Below, piece after piece: positions 17,484 to 26,309 of a stretch of 64,000 nucleotides of DNA; position 1 is the first letter of the stretch; every line of letters begins with the position of its first letter. The DNA is from JADJLQ01 sp044227925 (GTDB lineage Bacteria; Bacteroidota; Bacteroidia; Chitinophagales; Saprospiraceae): positions 22,106-86,105 of the forward strand of contig JBGAVW010000015.1 of NCBI GenBank assembly GCA_044227925.1. Direction: 5' to 3'. A program made the translations under genes and the position numbers. Under the pieces are notes generated by a model that was not told the origin of the DNA, did not search any database, and saw only the letters and a program-made list of their open reading frames with translations.

Positions 17484-18098
17484 TCATTTGAGTTCTGCTA
17501 ATATCAACTTTTTCTGTTTAAATGTATTGATCATGGCCTTTTCTCTGACTTTAGGGTCCTCGCTGTTAATAAGGTCAAAATATTCAACAGGAACCACCTG
17601 CCATGATAAACCGTATTTGTCTTTACACCACCCGCAAGCTCCTTCTTCTCCTCCGTTTGAAGTCAAAGCATTCCAATAATAATCCACTTCTGCCTGGTCT
17701 TTGCAATTAACAACAAACGAAACAGATTCATTAAACTTGAAGTAAGGTCCTGCAGCCAGGATACTGAATTCAATATCCCCAATTTCCATAACCGCTGTTT
17801 CAAAGCCTGCCTGGCCATCTGGCACATTTTCCTGAGGTGGATTCTTATATTGGCGATAATCTTTCATTTTACCGTCTTTAAAAATAGAAAGGTAATAATC
17901 CACCACAGCCTTAGCATCTTTATCTACCCAAAGACAAGGCGTTATTTTTTGAGTAATCATATCTGTTTTTTTTGTTAAATTTTGATCGGATATTGTTTTC
18001 ATGTTTTTGTTTTGGTCTGAATTCTGCGGAGAATCTCCGCAACTCATCAGACTGGCTATTACCAATGTAGTCAAAAATTTAAATTTATTCTTTTGCAT
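17484..18098 (-). CDS. VOC-family (PhnB-like) domain protein with lipoprotein signal
   Basis: A 204-residue protein. Residues about 47-200 form a VOC domain of the PhnB/3-demethylubiquinone methyltransferase-like type (TPCLWVDKDAKAVVDYYLSIF, E-T-A-V-M-E-I-G-D-I-E-F). The N-terminus (1-22) is an unusual addition: TTLVIASLMSCGDS is a lipoprotein signal with a lipobox Cys20, followed by an Asn/Lys linker. If the first ATG is used, a normally cytosolic domain is exported and lipidated; if translation starts at Met47 it is cytosolic. It is the last gene of the ArsR-SRPBCC operon, 4 bases after the SRPBCC stop. Confidence 0.78.
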   Translation of the reverse strand: MQKNKFKFLTTLVIASLMSCGDSPQNSDQNKNMKTISDQNLTKKTDMITQKITPCLWVDKDAKAVVDYYLSIFKDGKMKDYRQYKNPPQENVPDGQAGFETAVMEIGDIEFSILAAGPYFKFNESVSFVVNCKDQAEVDYYWNALTSNGGEEGACGWCKDKYGLSWQVVPVEYFDLINSEDPKVREKAMINTFKQKKLILAELK

Positions 18099-18102
18099 GG
18101 TT

Positions 18103-18600
18103 TTATTTATTTAATGTCGGTAATAAATTTCCTAATTCGGTTAAGGTCATGGTGAAGCCTTCTTTGAAGCCCATTTCAATCATTTTTTCCATTCTTTCAA
18201 GTGATTCGTTGTAAATGGAAATACGGACTATGGTTTTATGGTCTTCTTCACTGAAATTCAAATCCCAGTTTGAACCCGGTAAATGAGGGTTTTCATCTTT
18301 ATCAGCAAACACACTAAAAAATTTGAAATTGGTTTTAGGAGTGATGGAAGTATACTGTTGTAGCTGCCACATCTCATGTCCTTCAGGGCTGACCATGGCA
18401 TAAAACCTTCGGCCACCTACCTCAAAGTTCATTACTTTTGTTTTTGATTCGAAAGGTTTTGGGGCCCACCATTGGTCCAGAATTTCTGCTTTGGTAAATG
18501 CGTCCCATACCAATGAAGGTTCAGCGGCAAATTCTCTTGTGATAAAGACCGTTTTCGCTGCTTTGTCAACGGTAAAATCAAATAGCAAATTATTTTTCAT
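18103..18600 (-). CDS. SRPBCC (AHSA1-like) domain protein in ArsR operon
   Basis: A 165-residue START-like protein with VFITREFAAEPSLVWDAFT, I-L-D-Q-W-W-A-P-K-P-F and F-E-V-G-G-R-R-F-Y-A-M, all typical of AHSA1-like SRPBCC proteins. Its ATG overlaps the ArsR stop codon by four bases (18597-18600). The pair ArsR plus SRPBCC is a very common bacterial arrangement in which the repressor controls the small ligand-binding protein. The ligand is not known. It differs in sequence from the paralogue at 13575-14054. Confidence 0.9.
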   Translation of the reverse strand: MKNNLLFDFTVDKAAKTVFITREFAAEPSLVWDAFTKAEILDQWWAPKPFESKTKVMNFEVGGRRFYAMVSPEGHEMWQLQQYTSITPKTNFKFFSVFADKDENPHLPGSNWDLNFSEEDHKTIVRISIYNESLERMEKMIEMGFKEGFTMTLTELGNLLPTLNK

Positions 18601-18917
18601 TTTTTCATTTTTTTTAATGTTGATAATACATGGTCAAGCTGATTGAAACGAGCTTTCCAGATGTTCATTAATTTGGACAACCAGTCGTCTAGCTCTTGTA
18701 TTTTTTTTGGATTAAAGTGATAATATATTTCTCTGCCCGATTGTGCAGGTTTGATCAATTCACATTCCTGCAGTACTTTGATGTGTTTTGATACAGCTTG
18801 ACGGCTCATATCAAATTTTTCCGCCAGTGTATTGGGAGTTAAGGCTTGCATAGCAAGTAAAGTTAAAATAGCCCGGCGGGTGGGGTCTGAAATGGCTTGA
18901 AAAAGATCCTGTTTCAT
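18597..18917 (-). CDS. ArsR-family winged-helix transcriptional repressor
   Basis: A 106-residue winged-helix protein with A-I-S-D-P-T-R-R-A-I-L-T-L-L at the N-terminus and the recognition helix F-D-M-S-R-Q-A-V-S-K-H-I-K-V-L. No metal-binding Cys-x-Cys of the arsenic or cadmium sensors is present, so this belongs to the non-metal ArsR group that pairs with SRPBCC genes. It is the first gene of a three-gene operon (ArsR, SRPBCC, VOC) behind a strong dyad operator at 18936-18979, so autorepression is likely. Confidence 0.92.
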   Translation of the reverse strand: MKQDLFQAISDPTRRAILTLLAMQALTPNTLAEKFDMSRQAVSKHIKVLQECELIKPAQSGREIYYHFNPKKIQELDDWLSKLMNIWKARFNQLDHVLSTLKKMKK

Positions 18918-18935
18918 TTTTTACTTATTAATATA

Positions 18936-18979
18936 CGCAACTCGCAGGTTGCAAATATATACGCAACCTGTGAGTTGCG
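18936..18979 (-). promoter_or_regulatory. ArsR operator: 17-bp inverted repeat with 10-bp spacer
   Basis: Arms at 18936-18952 and 18963-18979 are reverse complements with one mismatch (CGCAACTCGCAGGTTGC against CGCAACTCACAGGTTGC). Each arm is itself a near-palindrome (GCAAC...GTTGC), so two repressor dimers could bind about 27 bp apart. The site covers the spacer and transcription start of the operon promoter. Confidence 0.75.
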
Positions 18980-18982
18980 CAA
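18952..18982 (-). promoter_or_regulatory. Promoter of the ArsR-SRPBCC-VOC operon
   Basis: On the minus strand TTG (18982-18980), a 20-base spacer and TATATTTG (18959-18952) match the Bacteroidota promoter consensus. The operator arms lie in the spacer and directly after the -7 box. The start codon of arsR is 35 bases downstream of the -7 box. Confidence 0.7.
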
Positions 18983-19129
18983 ATTTATTTGCAATTTTTT
19001 TATTTCCCTTTTATTGAAACCCACTGGTGTAATGGGGACAAACCGGGTCACGAATTTTTAAAAATGTAAAAATGTATATTTCTAGGATCCGTAGTTGGAG
19101 TTAGAATCGTAAATCTGAAGTCAGTAGGG

Positions 19130-19660
19130 TTATTTTTCAATGTTTATGTCACCGGCTCTGAATGACCATTCCATGTGTTGGTCAGTATCTTGTCGTATCA
19201 TCATATTTAACTGTGCAGCATGATGTTGGGTGTGTCGCATATTATAAAGCAGAATTTCCAGGATAGGGTAGTCCATATCATTTGGCTCCTCTCCTTCTTT
19301 GAACCGTTCACTTAATTTTTCATCCGTTAGAGTATAAATCATTGTCTTGCACTTTTCCCGGCTTTGTTTAAGATAATTTACCATTTCTTGCTTACTATAT
19401 ATTTTGTCAGGCATCAAATCATCAACCGCCTCTTTAGGCCTTTCTCCCGGCTCAGTATATGTAAAAGAAAGTAGTGGAGAAAAGTCTTTTGGTGGGATTG
19501 TCGAATAGTAGTCTAAAAAAATGGAACTGTGAAAAGCTATATAATAAAATCGTTTATTGGTTATATAATAGTCATCCGGGCAATGGGAAATTGCATTTAT
19601 TAGCATGTCTATACTTGCTCCGAATTGATTCCACACTATTTCTTTTATTGATTTGTCCAT
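19130..19660 (-). CDS. DinB-family protein
   Basis: A 176-residue four-helix-bundle protein of the DinB/YfiT type. Putative metal-ligand histidines lie in Y-I-A-F-H-S-S-I-F-L-D (His49) and N-M-R-H-T-Q-H-H-A-A-Q-L (about residues 145-156). Such proteins are thought to be metal-dependent thiol-binding or transferase enzymes acting on bacillithiol or related thiols, but few have known substrates. It stands alone between the ArsR operon and the protease/hydrolase fusion gene. Confidence 0.85.
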   Translation of the reverse strand: MDKSIKEIVWNQFGASIDMLINAISHCPDDYYITNKRFYYIAFHSSIFLDYYSTIPPKDFSPLLSFTYTEPGERPKEAVDDLMPDKIYSKQEMVNYLKQSREKCKTMIYTLTDEKLSERFKEGEEPNDMDYPILEILLYNMRHTQHHAAQLNMMIRQDTDQHMEWSFRAGDINIEK

Positions 19661-19745
19661 GTATTTTTATTTTTAGTTTGCTTAGGCGGCCCGGAATATA
19701 CCTACCCCTGAAATTCTTTTTTTTAATTAGTTCAACTAAAGTATC

Positions 19746-21587
19746 CTAAATTAGCCAATACGATTTTGTCGCTCCTTCCACAACTTTGATTTTTGAGTCA
19801 AGTATTCTTCGGGACGGGGGTAACCCGGAGAGGGTCATATGAATGTCATTTAATAGCGGTTGTGTATCAGCGAAATAACCATGACCAAGCAAACTTGTGT
19901 CTACCCTTGACGCATCCACTGTATCCAGTCCGTCCAGAACGACAACATTATCACCACCTTCGCCAAGCCGGGTAAAGCCTTTTCTGATTTTTTTTGAAGA
20001 GATAAGTGCCTTGTCTTTATCGGAAGCGTAAAGGGTAAGACCAAAATTTCTATTTATATAAGGCATTACCTGGTTTATAAAAATGTCTTTGTCTAGGTCT
20101 GGAGCTGCAAGTATAATCTGATTTATTATTGCATTTGGAAATACGCCTTCATTTTTCAATTGAACTAATGCAGTAGTCAATACTACATTGCCCATGCTGT
20201 GAGCTATAATATGTAATTTCTGAACTCCACCAGAGCAAAGTAAAATTTTGATGAAATCACACAAATAATTTGACGAAAGTCTGGCAGTGTCTGTGTCTGC
20301 CAGGTATCCGCTTACAGAGCCAGCTGATGGCCATGAGAATGCCGTTACTGCTCCTTTGAAATTCAGGTCATAGCCAAGTTGTGCAGTCCGCAGCATGGCT
20401 TCCTGAAAATTTACATTAAAACCATGTATAAATAATAAAATATCTTTTTGATCTGATTTACCTATTTTCTCTTGCAGCATATTGGTAAATTTAATTTTAT
20501 CAGCTAATTCGATATTTAAAAGAGTGAAGTGTTTTTCGGGACTTTCATCAAAAAATAAACTGCTGAACCAACCGGGTCTTTCTAAATCCCCTTTTTTATG
20601 GGATAATGGAATACTGATATCACAATTCCCTAAATGTAAATTAGTATTCCTGGTATTCTTAAATTTGATTTTGTCCTGTACTACTTCATATTTTCTATTG
20701 GTTCCGTATAGTACAGAATAGGTAATGTATTTTGGATTGATATTATGTATACTATTTGCTGTACTTTGATGATTATTTTCCGTACTATGCAATGCTGTAT
20801 CTGAAACACCTCTTGTCCTCCACTCATTATGTATAGGATTTAATTCAATGTATTTGTCAAGATGATTTTTGAGGTCTCTTATTGAAAATCCTAGTATTTG
20901 GTTTCCCTCTGAATATTCATGTACAACAAGGGCGACAGGCTCTCCTGTTTCGGAAAATATAGGAGCGCCTATGGTCCCCTGATAATCCAGGTCGCTTTCC
21001 ATTTCGTTGTCAGCTGTAAATCGTTCATATGATCCGATTTTACGATCGTATTTGATACCGGATACCAGTTTATCTGCATGTTTTAATCTGTCCCCTTCAG
21101 ATTTATTCTTTTTTCTTCCAAGAAAGCAATACTCTTCGCTGGAAGTCGGCTCATATTCAAGATTGGAATAGACTATGCTTTTCGAGTCGGGCTGTACCAC
21201 TATTTCCTCAAACTGCGTTAGTTTTTGTCTAATCTCAACTGAACCTTTGATTTCAGTATAACAAATATCAAGGGATTGTAATTTTTGTAAAAATGGCTCG
21301 ATTATCCCATTCCTGTCAATATCTTTATGATCTATACAATGCAAAGCGGGCAATATAAAATTATTCATTTCATCTTCATTACCGGTACCAGTATCCAATG
21401 CCGCTTGTTTTCCGACCCTATCATTAACCTGTAATATGAAGACTAAGAATAGTCTTTCTTTGTAATTAATTAAACAGCCGCTTCCACCAATTGTCCATAT
21501 TGGTGTTTCAGGATCAATCAAAATAATTTGTTGAGTTGATTTTACCACATGGTTTACTAATTCTTCCAATAGATTGTTTTTATTCAT
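19746..21587 (-). CDS. Fusion of a degenerate trypsin-like domain with a DUF900-type alpha/beta hydrolase
   Basis: A 613-residue cytosolic protein without signal or membrane segments. Residues about 30-245 follow the layout of trypsin-like peptidases: a G-G-S-G-C start (34-38), the strand L-F-L-V-F-I-L-Q-V (46-54) where the catalytic His is expected, L-D-I-C-Y (106-110) with a possible catalytic Asp107, and the nucleophile loop G-T-I-G-A-P (204-209) where Ser is replaced by Ile. Residues about 285-600 form a DUF900-like alpha/beta hydrolase: F-I-H-G-F-N (386-391), nucleophile Ser464 in A-H-S-M-G-N, Asp497 and His569. Thus the protease half looks inactive and the hydrolase half active. The combination suggests a regulated lipase or esterase, which is inference. 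Confidence 0.7.
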   Translation of the reverse strand: MNKNNLLEELVNHVVKSTQQIILIDPETPIWTIGGSGCLINYKERLFLVFILQVNDRVGKQAALDTGTGNEDEMNNFILPALHCIDHKDIDRNGIIEPFLQKLQSLDICYTEIKGSVEIRQKLTQFEEIVVQPDSKSIVYSNLEYEPTSSEEYCFLGRKKNKSEGDRLKHADKLVSGIKYDRKIGSYERFTADNEMESDLDYQGTIGAPIFSETGEPVALVVHEYSEGNQILGFSIRDLKNHLDKYIELNPIHNEWRTRGVSDTALHSTENNHQSTANSIHNINPKYITYSVLYGTNRKYEVVQDKIKFKNTRNTNLHLGNCDISIPLSHKKGDLERPGWFSSLFFDESPEKHFTLLNIELADKIKFTNMLQEKIGKSDQKDILLFIHGFNVNFQEAMLRTAQLGYDLNFKGAVTAFSWPSAGSVSGYLADTDTARLSSNYLCDFIKILLCSGGVQKLHIIAHSMGNVVLTTALVQLKNEGVFPNAIINQIILAAPDLDKDIFINQVMPYINRNFGLTLYASDKDKALISSKKIRKGFTRLGEGGDNVVVLDGLDTVDASRVDTSLLGHGYFADTQPLLNDIHMTLSGLPPSRRILDSKIKVVEGATKSYWLI

Positions 21588-21863
21588 AATTATTTTGGAT
21601 TAGATATTGCATTTTCAATTGTAACCGGATGGATTTGTCTTGCAATTGGTTTAAGTGACACAGCGGTCATATTATTGTTTGTCGTGATTACGTTTGCTAT
21701 ATCAATATAGTTGAAGGTCATGGTTTGAGGTTTGGCGCTGCGTGACACTATAAAGTTAATATATTATCGTTCAACAATTCAGCTTACCACCAAACCCTTA
21801 ATAGAGCAACACTGTAAACCTTAGCCTAGGTTTAGGCTTATCGCTGGTGTAACCTGGTTTACA

Positions 21864-22583
21864 TTATATTTTTTGCCTTTTCCAGGCTATTACTTTTACT
21901 CCATTTGAATAATGTGACAAATTGGGTTGTTCTGTCAATTTAATATCCCCAATTTGGTATTTTAAATTCAATTTGTTTAGTCTTATTTTTTTTAATTCCC
22001 ATTCTTTATGATGAATGTCGTAACGGTAAAACTCATGACCTATGTCAAGGTACAAAGAATATCGTTCTGTCAGCCACTGGTCTAATGCTGTTTTGTGCTC
22101 AATGGTGCTTTGAATTTCAAATTCTGCGTCAAGCCGGAAATTCTTTTTAACATTAGTAGATATAAATTTTTGACCCGTCCGATTGATATTGGCTTTTTCG
22201 TAAGGAAGTCCCGATACTATCCTTGCCACAAAAGCAGATAATGATTTTTCTGATTCTATATTTAAAAAATAAACACCTTTTCGCCCATCCATGTTGATAT
22301 AGGTTCTTATATTGATCTCTGCAAAGTCTGAAATGAACTGAATAGAAGGTAAATACCTGGGTCTGATTTTCTCCATTGAAAAAGCAACCAGTGATACATA
22401 ACATGTACCGTCATATGTATCGATGTTTAATTTGTCAGGAACACATTTTCGTACGATTTCCAAAGGTATTGCCCAGTGAAGGAAAAGGGCATTATTCCAT
22501 TCCTGGTAATATGCCCATTGTTCACCTGGTATTGGAAATGGCCTGTGAGCAATATCTGAAATTAGTTCTTGAATGTCTGTCAT
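21864..22583 (-). CDS. DUF2071 (YqjF-like) family protein
   Basis: A 239-residue protein with family features W-N-N-A-L-F-L-H-W-A-I-P (about 25-36), L-V-A-F-S-M-E-K-I-R-P, N-I-R-T-Y-I-N-M-D-G-R-K-G-V-Y-F-L-N-I-E-S-E and L-P-Y. DUF2071 is an acetoacetate-decarboxylase-like fold of unknown function. The ATG at 22583 is chosen because an upstream 52-residue extension in frame has no homology character and is Ser/Cys/Tyr-rich. It is alone in a sparse area. Confidence 0.82.
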   Translation of the reverse strand: MTDIQELISDIAHRPFPIPGEQWAYYQEWNNALFLHWAIPLEIVRKCVPDKLNIDTYDGTCYVSLVAFSMEKIRPRYLPSIQFISDFAEINIRTYINMDGRKGVYFLNIESEKSLSAFVARIVSGLPYEKANINRTGQKFISTNVKKNFRLDAEFEIQSTIEHKTALDQWLTERYSLYLDIGHEFYRYDIHHKEWELKKIRLNKLNLKYQIGDIKLTEQPNLSHYSNGVKVIAWKRQKI

Positions 22584-23172
22584 GAATAATGATCGGATGG
22601 TAAAGTATGTGACGACCTTAGCTACGATGTGGCAGTATATATAATGTGCAGTACATAGCCGCAGACGATTGAATACGGATGATGAAGATAATGACATTTG
22701 CGGGATGGCACAACTGACCAGTACTGGAGTAGAGATCACTAATTTGTAAAAGCATATCCACAGTAAGCTGACATCATTTCGGAAAACCGATTTTGTTTGA
22801 TTCGCTCATATTGTACCAGGGATTACTTAGTTATGATTTTAATAATTAGAAATCGTAAAATCCAGCTGATATGATCTCAGTAAACAAATGGATATACAAT
22901 AAATGTATTCATCATACTGTCAATAAAAAATTATTATTCACCTCGATTTTGGGTATTTGCGAAGAGCTACTTTTTGAATTGTCTTCCGATAAATGCTGCT
23001 GATTGAAATTATCAAGTTACATTTAATAACTAAAGTTGAATGTTGTTTTCCAAATTGAACTGCAGGTTGGGTTGGTAATTGGCTAATGTTTTCTGGTCAT
23101 GCCCAACTTGCATAAGTATCAATATTGTGCGACAGTTTTTGCTTTTGGAAATCTTAATTTTAAATAAATTTA
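22584..23172. other. Gene-free stretch
   Basis: No convincing gene, RNA or repeat is visible. The stretch is AT-rich and the only open frame reaching into it is the rejected 5' extension of the DUF2071 gene. Confidence 0.6.
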
Positions 23173-23883
23173 TTAATTGAGCACTTCTACTTTTATGACT
23201 TCTAGCTTAGATTTACTTTTATTAATAAGCATATACTGATTTTCTAAATAGGCCCAGTCTTTTTCACTGAATGCAATTTGGTCATTCTCTATTAATATAT
23301 ATTTGGCTTTATTAACAAAAACAAATACAAATGGGAAATCAGGTTTTGAAGATGTAATTGTATCTCCTTCATTAAGCACTATTCTATTTGAACGAAACCA
23401 TTTATTACAAATTTCATACTCATCAGAATTACAAGAAGAATCTTTTCCACTACCCATATTTAGTATTCCAATTAAACGGGATTTCGAGTTCCCACCATTT
23501 GTCGACCTGTGTATTATTGGTTTTGATGCATAGGAAGTGTCGCAGTATATTTCACCAAGCGGCCATTCAGGTTCGTATTCACTCCATTCTCCATTCAAAA
23601 GTTGTCCTGCATCTTTTTGCCAGCCAAAAGAAACATAAAATATAGGATTTTTATGTATGTGAAAAAGCGTCGTGTCATGGGGCATTAACTGTTCGTCTAA
23701 AATCTTGACATCATTTTTTTGATATACTACTATATGCTTTGGTTCGTCATACACTTCAACAACTTTGAGTTTCTCGCTGTTATGATTAGTGCATGTACTC
23801 AGAAGTATTGAATACACAATTAAAATATAACATGAGTTTAGTGGCATATAGTGAAGTAGATATCGTTTCCTAAAAAAATTCAT
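23173..23883 (-). CDS. Hypothetical lipoprotein
   Basis: A 236-residue protein with a lipoprotein signal: hydrophobic core I-L-I-V-Y-S-I-L-L-S-T followed by Cys31. The alternative start at Met13 (23847) gives a shorter, more typical signal. The mature part has G-W-Q-K-D-A-G-Q-L-L-N-G-E-W and alternating aromatic/acidic strands, suggesting a beta-rich fold, but no family was recognised. It is probably an outer-membrane-anchored periplasmic protein. No operon partner. Confidence 0.6.
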   Translation of the reverse strand: MNFFRKRYLLHYMPLNSCYILIVYSILLSTCTNHNSEKLKVVEVYDEPKHIVVYQKNDVKILDEQLMPHDTTLFHIHKNPIFYVSFGWQKDAGQLLNGEWSEYEPEWPLGEIYCDTSYASKPIIHRSTNGGNSKSRLIGILNMGSGKDSSCNSDEYEICNKWFRSNRIVLNEGDTITSSKPDFPFVFVFVNKAKYILIENDQIAFSEKDWAYLENQYMLINKSKSKLEVIKVEVLN

Positions 23884-24383
23884 ACAAACCGAAGGTGCTT
23901 ATGAAGGCTGCGGCTTTCGAAGCGCGTTCGTGTCCCTTGTGATTGAGCAAAATTAATAAAACTAAAGCGTATATGTACAAGGCACATCGTAGCTGGCATA
24001 AACTTTTTATTTGTGGCTATGTGGATATGTTCTCATTACATTGTTTAGGTTTCTATTTTCTCCATGTGTTTTTAGTCCTCCATATTAGCAAACTCGAGCC
24101 TTCCGCGTTCGTCAGCAATGGACCAATATCTTATAATGTCTCCAAGCTCTTTGTAATAAAGAATTTCCCGGACCTTTACCCTATATATCTTTAATGGTTT
24201 ATAGATTTCATTTCTCATACCGATACATTCTATGGTTATAAGGCCTTTTAATACTATCTGTTATTCATTAAATTTAAGCTGGAATATCTGCCCCTGCTTC
24301 ACATTTATACACATACCCGTTGACTAAAAGCTAGTTAGCAGCTGAATATTTTTCAATTAAAGATCGTCATTGAGCTTAACTAA
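23884..24383. other. Gene-free stretch
   Basis: One 83-codon frame on the plus strand at 23943-24194 is present, but it has no family resemblance and a Cys/His/Tyr-rich composition of non-coding type. Nothing else was found. Confidence 0.55.
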
Positions 24384-24962
24384 TTATTGAAATTTCTCAC
24401 CTTTCTCCAACTTAGCAATAATTTCCTTTTTACGTTTTTCTCGTGTCTCTTGTTTTTTTGCTGTTTGAAGTCGAAATCCAATAATGAAAAGGTTTGATTT
24501 ATTGAGACCTTTAAAAAACTCGGCGGCCTTTTTGTTTTTATTAAGTTCTTTTATAAAGTCTTCTGGTATGGTCATTTTACTTGAGGAATCGTATGCCTTT
24601 TCCCATCTACCATCTGCTTTAGCTTTTTCGACGGCTTTTAATCCTGCGGGTCTCATTCTTCCAGCATTGATTAATCTTTCAATGTTGCCAATATTAATTT
24701 TAGACCAAACACTTTTTTCTCTTCTGGGACAAAACTTTTGCAAATAGGATTGTTCATCATATGCATTTTTTTGTCCATCAATCCACCCATAACAAAGAGC
24801 TAAGTCAAGTGCTTCCGCATAACTGATGGTTTTTATCCCAGAGTCTTTCTTAAATATTTTAAGCCAAAGCCCATTTGAGCTGTCGTGATTTTTTTCAAGC
24901 CAAGTTTCAAATGATTCGGATGTCTTGAATCCTATCGTCGGTAGAGAATTTAATCTAGTCAT
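24384..24962 (-). CDS. YdeI/OmpD-associated family protein
   Basis: A 192-residue protein of the YdeI family: F-E-T-W-L-E-K-N-H near the N-terminus, Y-A-E-A-L-D-L-A-L-C-Y-G-W-I-D-G-Q (48-64) and F-C-P-R-R-E-K-S-V-W-S-K-I-N (76-89). The C-terminal third has the basic helical segment typical of the family (LNKNKKAAEFFKGL). Function is unknown; in some bacteria members are linked to polymyxin resistance or iron scavenging. It stands alone between gene-free regions. Confidence 0.88.
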   Translation of the reverse strand: MTRLNSLPTIGFKTSESFETWLEKNHDSSNGLWLKIFKKDSGIKTISYAEALDLALCYGWIDGQKNAYDEQSYLQKFCPRREKSVWSKINIGNIERLINAGRMRPAGLKAVEKAKADGRWEKAYDSSSKMTIPEDFIKELNKNKKAAEFFKGLNKSNLFIIGFRLQTAKKQETREKRKKEIIAKLEKGEKFQ

Positions 24963-25293
24963 ATAAATATTGCTTGTTCTGTTCTGAGGCCTACCGCCAC
25001 CAGTTCGGAGGTTTGTATGGTGAATAGAAAATCAAGGAAAAATGTTCAATTTTTACATTTTATTAGCCCAAAGACATTTTTTTGGCTAATTTAATTAATT
25101 TTCAATAAATGAAAATGGCGAAGGTAGGATAAAAATATTTTCTATTGAGTTTTGCACTTCAGCCCGCCTATCATGAATACCTTGTTAAAGGTTCGGTGTT
25201 TAATGTTCGCCAATATTTTAGGATTTAATAATCTTATTGTAATAATCTGTTCTCAAGATTAACATAGTTTGTAATTATGTGCAGTATGCTAGT
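24963..25293. other. Gene-free stretch
   Basis: AT-rich spacer between two minus-strand genes; nothing recognisable was seen. Confidence 0.55.
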
Positions 25294-25584
25294 CTATGAT
25301 TTAAATGAAAGGCCGTATTCACCAAGTGCCTTTTTTAATTTAGGTATCGTACTTGGTCCAATGCCGTGCAAATTAAGAATTTCTTCTTCCCTCCATTTTG
25401 CTAAGTCTTCCAAACTCTTTATCTTTTCTCTTTCTAATGCTCGCCTTGCAGGTGCAACAAGTAGTGATAAAAAACTGTCTTTGGGTTTCCGTTCCTCTTC
25501 GCAAGTTGGACAGGTCGGACAGTCGCTGTTTTTGTAAAACCGATGGCCTTTTTTACATGTCCTTAATGTTCCTATTGTAGCCAT
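25294..25584 (-). CDS. Mini protein with zinc-ribbon-like N-terminus and RpoA C-terminal-like helix-hairpin-helix
   Basis: A 96-residue protein. Residues 10-28 hold C-K-K-G-H-R-F-Y-K-N-S-D-C-P-T-C-P-T-C, a cluster of Cys and one His that could bind zinc. Residues about 46-93 match the RNA polymerase alpha C-terminal domain type of helix-hairpin-helix (S-L-E-D-L-A-K-W...I-L-N-L-H-G-I-G-P-S-T-I-P-K-L). Stand-alone alpha-CTD-like proteins occur in Bacteroidota and other phyla and are annotated as RNA polymerase alpha subunit C-terminal domain proteins, without known function. DNA binding is likely. Confidence 0.78.
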   Translation of the reverse strand: MATIGTLRTCKKGHRFYKNSDCPTCPTCEEERKPKDSFLSLLVAPARRALEREKIKSLEDLAKWREEEILNLHGIGPSTIPKLKKALGEYGLSFKS

Positions 25585-26309
25585 ATTATTTTATTTTTTA
25601 TACGATTCAACAACTGCAAGATTATTAAAAAATTTCCATTTGATTTCTATGACCGATAGTTACAAATTATAATAAATAAAAAGATTTTTAGTGCTTTCTA
25701 CACCAAGTTTTACCAAAGCAATTAATTTATGACTTGAATTTTTTCTATAGTCATTTTTTTGGGTAACCCGCCCAATATTCCATCTTAGATATTGGCGAAA
25801 TATTGTTTATTGTCAATTATTCTAACTCCAGGAGTTCCCACCTAGGCATTCTTTGTAATTCCATATATATAATTTAGTACATTATTTAAGAACTTAGTTT
25901 TATTGTTCTCAACATCGGTTACAAAATTTGTAATAAATAGGTTTATCAGCTGAATCTTGTCATAATTTTTTTTGGAATGTCTACCAATTGTCTAAGAGTT
26001 TGAGGAAGTATGAGTCTATTATTAACTCTGCATAACTTTTGATTTGATAATTAGCGTTGTTTTGTAGATAAAAGACAATACTTCAGCCTGACTGTTCTAA
26101 TACTCTGTTTTGCATTTGTATTAGTCTTTTTGGCTACTTCCTGTCTGATAAAATCCTGTGCAATTATGCCACTCCAAATTCCATTGCCGGGTTTGGCTTT
26201 TTCATCTCCTCCACACGACTGACCAGTGAGGGGTCCGGTATTTACCTGCACTTATAACTTGGAATCAAATCCAGCACTTAATATTTTTTGGTGAAATACT
26301 TCACCAGCA
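25585..26309. other. Gene-free stretch
   Basis: AT-rich with no supported gene. A 66-codon minus-strand frame at 26051-26251 lacks any recognisable pattern and is not called. Confidence 0.5.

Noticed and set aside
23943..24194. 83-codon open frame on the plus strand
   Set aside because: No family pattern, amino-acid composition of non-coding type, and no promoter or neighbour supporting it.
26051..26251. 66-codon open frame on the minus strand
   Set aside because: No recognisable motif and not continuous with the esterase remnant; not supported as a gene.
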